This document shows positions 1-6,667 of a stretch of 14,109 bases of DNA, piece after piece. The translations under genes and the position numbers were made by a program. Below the pieces are notes generated by a model. The model ran no database searches and was not told the DNA's origin. It was given only the letters and a program-made list of their open reading frames with translations. Numbering within the stretch: the stretch's first letter is position 1; every line of letters begins with the position of its first letter. Location: positions 1 through 14,109 of the forward strand of contig JALLAZ010001067.1 of NCBI GenBank assembly GCA_036939755.1. Reading direction: 5' to 3'. Origin of the DNA: Stephanodiscus triporus (taxonomy: Eukaryota; Bacillariophyta; Thalassiosirophyceae; Thalassiosirales; Thalassiosiraceae).

Positions 1-641
1 CCTAGGGGGAGGGGAGCGAGTGCCAGCCAGCATTGTTATGCAGGAGTGGCCAGTGCCCCACCTCCCCCGGAGGTCGAGTTAACACACACACACACACACA
101 AGCACTATTTGGTGAGAGTGTGAAAGGCAACGTTGAATGGGGTTGGGAGGTCCCAAAGCTAAGTGAGTTGTTTGCAAAGATTGCCACTAAGAAAACCAGC
201 ATGAATGACTATGGCATCCGATCGTCGTGGTATTTTCAATCTTGATGGTAAAGGGTGGATGTGACAATCGACAATCAAATGTTGGTTTGAAAGTCAGAAT
301 ATTATCCACTAAAAAAGCTCTTAATTTACACTGCTACAACCTGACAGCAGGCTGCTGTTTGGATTGTTCTCTTCTGAGGTAATATGACAGTAGTTTTGTG
401 ACAGAGTGGTGAAAGTCTGGTGCAGGAGTAGATGATAGAAGTGCTTTTTGTGTGCCAAAAAATATGCAGGAGCACCTAGTAAAAGGACTCTGAATTTGGG
501 CGCGGTATGAAATTTGGAATTCCACAGAAAAAGGAGGTTCAAAAAAGAGAGGCGCACAAGAAAGCCCCTCTAAAAACAAGAACCAATATGAAATTGACTT
601 CCCCCCACAGAGTGAGAGGTCACAAATAGGAGAACCCATGG
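1..641. other. Left flank, no gene recognised
   Basis: Apart from the AC microsatellite I see no supportable gene here. Short open frames exist on both strands (for example plus 33-245 and minus 334-783). They lack a recognisable domain, and the first runs straight through the microsatellite. Composition is mixed and A/T-richer than the right flank of the retrotransposon. Confidence 0.5.
82..101. repeat. (AC)n microsatellite
   Basis: About ten uninterrupted AC dinucleotides. It lies in the left flank, with no convincing gene around it. Confidence 0.9.
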
Positions 642-698
642 TATTTTTTGAGCAGAGGGCAAGGCCACTGAAGGTGGCCTGCCCCTGCTCAAAAAATA
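642..698. repeat. Long near-perfect hairpin
   Basis: The two arms pair almost completely. 642-655 pairs with 685-698, 657-660 with 681-684 and 662-668 with 674-680. Only two unpaired bases (656 and 661) interrupt the stem, and the loop is 5 nt (669-673). That is 25 base pairs. The outer part is six A:T pairs flanked by TA. It could be a fold-back element (MITE-like), a small-RNA precursor or a transcription-end structure; the sequence does not decide. A weaker extension of the pairing is visible just outside the arms. Confidence 0.8.
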
Positions 699-1058
699 TG
701 GGGCATACTCGAATCAAGTCTCGATGAAGGAGGATACTTTCAGCTCCGTGCACTTTTTCCTTGTAGAACGAGTCAAGTAGCACGATTATTAATTAGTTAA
801 AAATTATCGCGTGGAACCCATACTGGAATCTACGTCGGAACTCAAGAAATCTTGAGCTCCGAAATCAACACATCATCAGCAATAAATCGATCCGCTAGGC
901 CCGTCACCAGGTGAAGAGGCATATCAATGTCAACACTGTAAGTCAAATCATTTTATACACAATTATCGAAAAGGGGGGCGATTAGTTTCGATCTCTGATC
1001 CCAGGGAACGAGGTCAAGATTATCCGTCAACAAGCAACGTAGAATATATACTACGGTT
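699..1058. other. Intergenic, small inverted repeat only
   Basis: No gene is supported. There is a short perfect inverted repeat at 841-856 (seven bases, 2-nt loop, seven bases). A GTAAGT that could act as a splice donor lies near 939. An A/T-rich patch (ATATATACTA, 1044-1053) directly precedes the ATG at 1059 and could be a core promoter or 5' UTR, but nothing confirms that. Confidence 0.3.
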
Positions 1059-1642
1059 ATGGGGAAACACAAAAATTTGCAGCGTCCACCCAATCATCGC
1101 CATCAACAACAAGTAAAGCGTCACGTTGCACCACTAATCCCCGCTCATTCAAACATATTAAGCTCCGCAACCTCAAACAACGCGCTCTCAAGCTCTCGTG
1201 GCACTCGGTCCCACGCCGCACGTGCACGCTCCGCGATAGGCAGGAATCAAAAGAGTACTTCAGCCGTCAGCTCGATTCCTTCCGTCGATACGTCAGAGAT
1301 CACTACATTGGAACGTTTGGCTCAAGCCACAAAGTCTTGGCAAAAGGGAAATATTCGAGGCAGTTTTTCTCCACGTCGCTTCGGTCACTTCTTGCTTTGG
1401 ACACGATCCCGGACCAAATAAAAATTCCGTGCTGGCATCTTCCGCACAAGTGCGCCTTCTGTCACGCTCATCCTCCTCCCCGCGACCTGTGGGTCTCCCT
1501 CTTCATGCACATATCGGCTGTCCCGCGTCGCCGCAGTTGTCCATCACGTGACAAGGTAATCAAAAGCACGGAGCTCGCCTTCTATCAATCTAGCAATTCT
1601 TCCAACTCCAAAGAGGACGACGGCTTCGACGACAGCGATTAA
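1059..1642 (+). CDS. Possible small host gene, unknown function
   Basis: Two overlapping plus-strand frames are open here. The ATG at 1059 opens one frame to a TAA at 1421. A second frame is open from 1043 to a TAA at 1642 but has no usable ATG near its start. The two join in phase if 1113-1162 is a 50-nt intron: donor GTAAAG after a CAA codon, CTAAT branch-like motif near 1134, acceptor TTAAG. The joined product would be about 177 residues, basic in the middle and acidic at the end (EDDGFDDSD). It contains a Cys/His cluster, HKCAFCHAH, near residue 125, which could bind a metal but matches no family I recognise. Alternatively only the 120-residue unspliced frame is used, or neither. The gene would end about 110 bp from the retrotransposon and points toward it. 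Confidence 0.33.
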
Positions 1643-1753
1643 CGCGAATCCATTATTAATCTTCATCGTCGCACGTCAATGACGGCAAAGGCATAAAAGA
1701 AACAATGAAGGAAGGGCAAGGGTTTAGCCAGAACAACACCATGCAGGGAAAGG

Positions 1754-1837
1754 TCTAATAATCCCATCGTCACTGGCATGTAGCGATAGGAGTAGAAGTG
1801 AGTACTTAGGTACTTATCTATCTATGTACTATTGTCA
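1754..1837 (-). repeat. 3' LTR (short)
   Basis: Positions 1754-1828 match 10133-10207 at 73 of 75 bases (differences at 1797 and 1825). The similarity continues with small gaps to a TG at 1837-1836. That TG sits directly after the G7 polypurine tract, as expected for the start of a 3' LTR. At about 84 bp it is short for a copia LTR. The other end, TTAGA at 1754, does not finish in the usual CA, so the outer boundary is uncertain. Confidence 0.8.
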
Positions 1838-1844
1838 CCCCCCC
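1838..1844 (-). other. Polypurine tract (PPT)
   Basis: Seven G residues in the minus-strand sense, preceded by TTTT and followed at once by TG of the 3' LTR. It lies 29 nt after the RNase H stop codon. The position and purine run fit the plus-strand primer of LTR retrotransposons. Confidence 0.65.
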
Positions 1845-1873
1845 AAAATCTTATATATAGACATAGGATTGTA

Positions 1874-3121
1874 CTATGCATGCCAGAGTACCACTAACCA
1901 AGGGTTCCCCACATAATTGTCAGCAATTGGGGCAAATACCCTTGCAGCGGCAGCAGTCATAGGAGTTGTAAACGAATAAGGGACAAACGCAGTGACATCG
2001 ACATGTTGATTGGTGTACGTCCCAATAAATGACTTGTAAATAGGTGAGTACGCTGGCGGAATATGTCCCAGGATGTAATCCGCATGTCGATGGAATAAAG
2101 CCCGTGAAAGTCCTTTTGTGAAATGGTCTGACATGTTGATCGTGGTGTCAATTCGTTCCAAAATCATGAGATCGCGCTCAATCCATTCACAAATGGAGAA
2201 GTATTTAATATCAATATGACGTGTGCAAGGAGTAGGTTTCTGGGCATTTCCCATCGCTGTACACGCATAATTGTCTTCATACAATATCGTAGCAACTTCT
2301 TGTGGTATGTTTAAGTCCCATAATATACTGCGAATGAATAAGATCATCTTGCCTGTGTCATATGCGGCCATGAATTCAGCTTCTGTAGAAGAGCCGGCCA
2401 CTGTTGGTTGAAATTTTGACTTGTAAGCTATCGTACCTCCAGCCAATCGAATACACGTTCCACCAAAAGACCGCCTTGTTTTGATGCAAGATGCCCAATC
2501 AGAATCAGCATAAGCATGGAGAATATTTGCATCATATTCAGGTCGGTCTGCCAAGAATAAGTCTTGCTTGTTGCTGTTGATTTTCGGGAGCGGGCCTTCG
2601 GGAAACTCATGACGAGGAGCTGTGCGCCAGTAATATAATCCATCATCCTTAGTACTGTAAAGATATTTGAGAGCGTGTTTCACGCCATGAAAATGATGGT
2701 CATGTGGATAGGCATTGGCTTGCGAAAGTTTCATGCTGGCATACGCTATGTCTGGTTGGCACGTTGTCATGGCCCAAATTAACTCGCCAACTCCACTGCA
2801 ATAGCTGATATCCATTGTCTTTGCTAACCGCGCTTGAACCTTCGGATCTGGATCACCAATCGCCGCATTGAATTTCTTCATCCATGCTGGGTCAGATGGG
2901 AGTGGGGTAGGTCGATCATCCGTGCTAGTGAAATTGCGCATCCACGTTTGGAGATATTTATTGCAGATTTTATTAATGTACGATGTGCATGAGATTTTGA
3001 TGTAGTGGCGAGTTTGTACAACATCAATGCCATTGTACATATCCAGAAAACCTTGACGCTTCATTGGAATCGTCAATTTGTCGTCAATCATGTCAAAGAG
3101 GATGTTGGCAGTGCATTCATC
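1874..3121 (-). CDS. pol fragment: RT thumb/connection and RNase H
   Basis: This is the last part of pol, open to a TAG at 1874-1876. The first ATG in frame is at about 3091, but homology continues upstream into the RT after a one-base correction near 3122-3126, so that is not a true start. It begins with the RT segment after the VDD box (ILFDMIDDKL; ISYCSGVGELIWAMTTCQPD). RNase H follows, with recognisable acidic positions: ADSDWAS (about 2490-2510), SSTEAEF (about 2370-2390), YEDNYACTAMG and RHIDIKYF. Its usual role is removal of the RNA strand during reverse transcription in the particle. The C-terminal tail after DHFTKGL is about 80 residues long and shows no domain. Confidence 0.9.
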   Translation of the reverse strand, partial: DECTANILFDMIDDKLTIPMKRQGFLDMYNGIDVVQTRHYIKISCTSYINKICNKYLQTWMRNFTSTDDRPTPLPSDPAWMKKFNAAIGDPDPKVQARLAKTMDISYCSGVGELIWAMTTCQPDIAYASMKLSQANAYPHDHHFHGVKHALKYLYSTKDDGLYYWRTAPRHEFPEGPLPKINSNKQDLFLADRPEYDANILHAYADSDWASCIKTRRSFGGTCIRLAGGTIAYKSKFQPTVAGSSTEAEFMAAYDTGKMILFIRSILWDLNIPQEVATILYEDNYACTAMGNAQKPTPCTRHIDIKYFSICEWIERDLMILERIDTTINMSDHFTKGLSRALFHRHADYILGHIPPAYSPIYKSFIGTYTNQHVDVTAFVPYSFTTPMTAAAARVFAPIADNYVGNPWLVVLWHA

Positions 3122-3669
3122 AGCGCCGCAATGGCGAAATCATCTACCTGTTGCTTAAATATCACTCGTTTCCCCTCGATAATACCCGAGTATAGACATG
3201 GTTCATGCACTGTCGGAGTAAGGCCACATTTACGCAATATGGCATCAGCATGTTTCTCCCATAGCTGCGGTGATTCCGGATGGCCTTGCATCGCAGACAA
3301 AATGGGAATGACATGTCCTGGTGGTATAGGAGGTCGCTTCTTATGATTTACCCACCATTCATGGAATGCTCTATCTGGGTGCATATGAAAGCCCTGTTTT
3401 GGAGGAGGAGCTTCAGCAAAAGCATTGGATACATCCGCCCCATATATCATCAGATTTTCCGCGGCTGAAACAGCATAGAATAGTCTGGAGCTCGTCTGAT
3501 CTACACAGTTAGCGTAGGTTTCGTCCAAAATCTTGGCCTGACCCGAGCGAGGTGATCTATCACACGCCCAACGAGCCTTTTTACGTGCGTCCAATGCCTT
3601 AATTGCATACGTCCACACCGAGTGGAAGACAGACATATCTTCATGTATTGGGACCGGTATACCAAACAT
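3088..3669 (-). CDS. pol fragment: reverse transcriptase fingers/palm
   Basis: An open segment of 193 residues from MFGIPVP to a premature TGA at 3088. It carries the first RT catalytic aspartate in YGADVSNAFAEA (Asp codon 3433-3435) and the VDD box (codons 3139-3147), the copia form of YXDD. GHPESPQLWEKHADAILR is the conserved stretch between them. Known role: RNA- and DNA-dependent DNA polymerase of the element. The frame is lost on both sides. After VDDFAIAA a one-base deletion at about 3122-3126 moves the reading into the next fragment. Before MFG the upstream fragment is in another frame. Confidence 0.9.
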   Translation of the reverse strand: MFGIPVPIHEDMSVFHSVWTYAIKALDARKKARWACDRSPRSGQAKILDETYANCVDQTSSRLFYAVSAAENLMIYGADVSNAFAEAPPPKQGFHMHPDRAFHEWWVNHKKRPPIPPGHVIPILSAMQGHPESPQLWEKHADAILRKCGLTPTVHEPCLYSGIIEGKRVIFKQQVDDFAIAALMNALPTSSLT

Positions 3670-3743
3670 CCCTTGAACTCATCCCAGTCCTGTTGTTTAA
3701 GGAGTTTACCCCTTGTAAGCCTCATTACTCTGGTGACTGGTGA
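3501..3743 (-). pseudogene. pol fragment: start of RT domain, frameshifted
   Basis: The piece reading VMRLTRGKLLKQQDWDEFKG (to about 3670) matches the N-terminal edge of the copia RT, where a linker of the LTRGKLL...DW...EFK kind precedes GMFG. After EFKG the correct continuation is in a different frame (start of the 3669 fragment). The residues that normally separate EFK from GMFG appear to be missing, so a small deletion is likely. Beyond about 3670 this frame is a shadow. Upstream, at 3744-3773, the frame meets two TGA codons, so another shift lies there. Confidence 0.7.
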
Positions 3744-3770
3744 TCACATTAAGGACATCGCCCAACTCGA

Positions 3771-4060
3771 TCAATTTGTAGGAAGGCCGACATGTCCTCC
3801 ACCCCAATGGTTATTGAGTTGGTCATGGGTATGTTGGGAGAACGGAGCCGATGATACAATAGGTATGCCATCTTGCAACAGGTTGGGTCGTACCTCCGGA
3901 TGCGAGAATAATAACGTAATCGAAGGTGCATTGGAAGCGCGCACAGTGTCAAAAGCCGTCGTCACATCCTCAATAGAATTGACCACAGTATCTCCAACCT
4001 TGATCAGCCATGCCCCACAAATCCGAGTCCTCCATCCATGTATGCGTGCCGCTGGAGTAC
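3771..4060 (-). pseudogene. pol fragment: second half of PDZ-like segment and linker to RT
   Basis: After the 62-bp duplication the polyprotein continues in this frame, reading ARIHGWRTRICGAWLIKVGD and then SIEDVTTAFD, LLFSHPEVRPNLLQDG and IPIVSSAPF. GD followed by a V-N-S-x-E-D-V segment and a strand ending in SHPE fits the second half of a PDZ fold. The frame change equals the size of the duplication modulo 3. The sequence after IPIVSSAPF is a linker toward RT. It ends at a TGA at 3771-3773, near which frame 0 (YKLIELGDVLNV, 3780-3745) may be the true continuation. Confidence 0.7.
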
Positions 4061-4195
4061 TAGGAGCGATGGATGCGAGGTGAACTCTGCCATCTCTATA
4101 TGTATGCGTGCCGCTGGAGTACTAGGAGCAATGGATGCGAGGTGAACTCTGCCATCTCTATTATATAGTGTCAAACCTCCTGTGGCGTGCTTAGT
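3880..4195 (-). other. PDZ-like segment in pol, interrupted
   Basis: Ignoring one copy of the duplication, the segment reads GGLTLYNRDGRVHLASI, then PSTPAARI, GAWLIKVGD, an I-x-D-V-x-x-A-F helix-like stretch and ITLLFSHPE. The order (glycine-rich strand, P-x-T-P-A-A turn, L-I-K-V-G-D, helix, final strand) is that of a PDZ domain. It lies between integrase and reverse transcriptase. PDZ domains usually bind C-terminal peptides, so a role in assembly or targeting is possible, but that is inference. I recall similar segments in other diatom copia polyproteins. Confidence 0.55.
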
Positions 4196-6664
4196 CAGAT
4201 CAAATTTGCGAAGGTCAACCGTCTGTTCAAACGCCTCATGAAAGGGGTCTGGCGACATGTATATCATCGACAAGTCCTGCTTTCCAATTTTGAATTCCTC
4301 AACAATTTCTGCAGCCAAGTTCCGACCCACGGGAGGTTTAATTTTCACCGCGGCAGCCCTAGCTGCTTGTGGGGCGCCATCCGTGAGGGCACAGAGTGGT
4401 AAGTGCATGTGACGGCTCAACGGTGGTATGTCCCATTTTTGAGGATTGGAGCTAGGGGGAGCGGACGGAGGCCACGGAATAGTAACTGTTGTGAATTTAC
4501 CCGGAGGAGGAACACCGATGGCAACTTCAGAATGACTAGGAGCCTCCGATGGGTCATCATCTGGGAGGATCCCTAAATCATATAGCAGTTGCGCCGCCGG
4601 GGGTCGAGTCTTCTGAAGATACCAAGCTTTGTCAAACTGAGCGTGATGACTTGATTTGACGAGGCCTGAATCCAAGTCGAGATAGATGATATTCTGATTC
4701 GTCGCGTTGTAACCGAGAAAGATGCCATGAAAGGCGTGACTATCCAGTTTGCTACATCGCGAACCAGTCCTCTTTACGCATACTCTTGATCCGAAAAGCT
4801 TTAGACATCCAAGATCCAGTTGTTTCCCAAAGAAATATTCAAAAGGAGTCGTCCTGGTCACCGAATGGACCAGCCTGTTGTGTAAGTACACAGCGTGGAT
4901 CAATGCTGATGACCAGTATTTTGCCGGGAGACCCGAACCAAATAACAGCGTATGCGTACGCACAGCCAATTTTGCATTATATATCTCCGCTGCCCCGTTT
5001 TGAGAAGGGCTGTCTGCACCCGTTGGTTTGACAACATATTTATGTTTTCGTAACAACAAATCAGAATATGCAAACAATCGTGCGAGTTCGCCCCCCTGGT
5101 CCGATCGAACGGATCCTCCTTTAGTGTGTCCAAAACGATCGAGGAACGTATCAATGATATCCAGAGGAGGCTCCTTAGACTTCATAAGAAAAACCCAAAT
5201 ATATCGGGAGGCTTCGTCAAGGATGATCAGATATGACGAATAACCATCCCAAGAATGGACCACCCTGTCGACGGATTTATCCTGGGCGGTGTAATCCGAC
5301 GACGATGCCCGCATAAATCCGAAGTCCATATAAAATCTTCGTCCAACTTCAGTGGTTCGTTCAACAGTCTTTCCAGCAGCCTTCTTTTTCACCCATGCGT
5401 CTTCCTTCCAATCTATGAATCGAAACGGATGGTATTGGAAATCCGAAGAAATACCCATCACCCGGCCCTGCAGCAAGTCGAGCTGGTCTTCCCCAGGTGA
5501 ACCGAGTTGGAGCATCCAAAGTTCCGATGCAGTTATACGATTACGAGACACAGGGAGATATGCCTTGGGACGCCGCATGATCGGGGCAGGTGGAATGATG
5601 GCCCTATGAATCTTTGGAGCATTGCACCGGACCGGATCTTTGTCCACCGTAAAGACATCGGTAGGGCAGTAATACAGCCCATCCCGATACTCTAACGATA
5701 TGGCAATTGAGTAGAGCTTGCTATCACTATCAAATCGGACCATTCCCGGACTGCCATCTTTGTGACCCGTTTGTGTCCACCGAACAAGAACATCATTGGA
5801 TGCGAGGATGGCCTGAGGAGAGATAATCATCTCAACCGCATTCTTGCAGTAATAACACGGTTGGTAGTATACCAATCCATCTATGAGGGTCAGTGGGATG
5901 AGACCCTTCTTGGTGCAGCAGTCATCCATGGAGATAGTGCCTGTTTTAGTTGCCACAGAAATTGGAAGCGGTGCGATGGTAACCACGTCCACGTGGAGAT
6001 CCAATACTCCAGTCAAGCAAATGTTGGCACCGCCATCCATCAGAGATGGAGTATCCGTCCCATCCATGGACGTAGTAGCCCGCGTGACTTGTACAACCAG
6101 ATCTGTATCCAACGCCAGACCACACACTCGCGGCAAACCAACCACATGAGTAACACTATCCATCAGGTCAACCCCTGGTAGGCCGCTCGAGACATTGAAG
6201 TCACAATACGTTTCCTCTGCGACTTGAAATGGGAATTCAAATGGTGTCGTTGGGGATGCTGGATGGATCAGAATGCGAGGATCAGCCAACGATCCTGGAG
6301 GCAAGAAGAAATCTTTGTCAACAGCTGATGTTCGACCTGCCTTGTCAAGGGGAACCGCATATGAAACCAGCGGGCATACCCTACTTGGCGAGGTCAGTCG
6401 ACCTGAAGTTGTGGGAAATGTGACTCGCTGAGATCGTGTCGGAGGAGGCTGAGGAGGAGGAAGAATGCCCGGAGGAGCAGTGCCGATGTTATCCATAGAG
6501 GGAAGAACGTTGGCGTGTAAAGCGGAGGGGACGCGGGTCGTTGCACATACCGGAGCGACGATCGGCGGATAATCCCCTGGGGAAAGAAGAGAAGGTGCAT
6601 CGGAGGGGTGTGGGAGTGGCAAAATATGACCTGACCCAACGCGTCGAGAGGGGTCATATCCTAG
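4004..6664 (-). CDS. pol fragment: protease and integrase
   Basis: Open for 886 codons from the base after the gag TGA to a stop at 4004, and in the same frame as the second half of gag. No ATG is needed if readthrough is used. Order: a Pro-rich stretch; aspartic protease with LMDGGANICLTG (catalytic Asp codon 6035-6037, D-G-G-A rather than D-S/T-G-A); a Cys-containing pre-integrase region (CCTKKG, YYQPCYYCKNAVE); the integrase core with Asp in YMDFGF (5324-5326), Asp in RSDQGGE (5099-5101) and Glu in NGAAEIYN (4985-4987); then KLFGSRVCVKRTG and GIFLGY. I count 37 residues between the second Asp and the Glu. The protease cuts the polyprotein and integrase inserts the cDNA. The final 50 or so residues, after the duplication, are out of frame. 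Confidence 0.92.
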   Translation of the reverse strand, partial: LGYDPSRRVGSGHILPLPHPSDAPSLLSPGDYPPIVAPVCATTRVPSALHANVLPSMDNIGTAPPGILPPPQPPPTRSQRVTFPTTSGRLTSPSRVCPLVSYAVPLDKAGRTSAVDKDFFLPPGSLADPRILIHPASPTTPFEFPFQVAEETYCDFNVSSGLPGVDLMDSVTHVVGLPRVCGLALDTDLVVQVTRATTSMDGTDTPSLMDGGANICLTGVLDLHVDVVTIAPLPISVATKTGTISMDDCCTKKGLIPLTLIDGLVYYQPCYYCKNAVEMIISPQAILASNDVLVRWTQTGHKDGSPGMVRFDSDSKLYSIAISLEYRDGLYYCPTDVFTVDKDPVRCNAPKIHRAIIPPAPIMRRPKAYLPVSRNRITASELWMLQLGSPGEDQLDLLQGRVMGISSDFQYHPFRFIDWKEDAWVKKKAAGKTVERTTEVGRRFYMDFGFMRASSSDYTAQDKSVDRVVHSWDGYSSYLIILDEASRYIWVFLMKSKEPPLDIIDTFLDRFGHTKGGSVRSDQGGELARLFAYSDLLLRKHKYVVKPTGADSPSQNGAAEIYNAKLAVRTHTLLFGSGLPAKYWSSALIHAVYLHNRLVHSVTRTTPFEYFFGKQLDLGCLKLFGSRVCVKRTGSRCSKLDSHAFHGIFLGYNATNQNIIYLDLDSGLVKSSHHAQFDKAWYLQKTRPPAAQLLYDLGILPDDDPSEAPSHSEVAIGVPPPGKFTTVTIPWPPSAPPSSNPQKWDIPPLSRHMHLPLCALTDGAPQAARAAAVKIKPPVGRNLAAEIVEEFKIGKQDLSMIYMSPDPFHEAFEQTVDLRKFDLTKHATGGLTLYNRDGRVHLASIAPSTPAARIHIEMAEFTSHPSLLVLQRHAYMDGGLGFVGHG
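4038..4161. repeat. 62-bp tandem duplication
   Basis: 4038-4099 and 4100-4161 are direct tandem copies differing at one base (G4068 against A4130). Because 62 is not a multiple of three, the duplication shifts the pol reading frame. Upstream codons have their first base at positions of remainder 1 modulo 3; the continuation is at remainder 2, exactly as predicted for a 62-nt insertion. It is a late lesion by its 98% identity. Confidence 0.95.
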
Positions 6665-6667
6665 TCA
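6624..6667 (-). promoter_or_regulatory. Candidate stop-codon readthrough site at gag/pol junction
   Basis: Gag ends in TTA TGA followed by CTAG, and pol continues in the same frame for 886 codons. UGA CUAG is a well-known leaky stop context. Five nucleotides after the stop, 6659-6652 (ATATGACC) pairs perfectly with 6631-6624 (GGTCATAT) across a 20-nt loop. An alternative inner stem is TGACCC (6656-6651) with GGGTCA (6637-6632). A leaky stop plus a close downstream stem is the classic layout for controlled readthrough of gag to gag-pol. Whether it works here is inference. Confidence 0.6.

Noticed and set aside
33..245. 70-codon plus frame ending in a Lys/Trp/Tyr-containing tail
   Set aside because: No ATG near the start, passes through the AC microsatellite and has no recognisable family; could be a fragment but not supportable.
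334..783. 149-codon minus-strand frame
   Set aside because: Runs through the hairpin at 642-698, no domain and no supporting signals.
3622..4083. 153-codon plus-strand frame across the RT linker
   Set aside because: Antisense to pol; nothing protein-like beyond being open.
5762..6181. 139-codon plus-strand frame inside pol
   Set aside because: Opposite strand of the protease region, which has clear motifs; a shadow.
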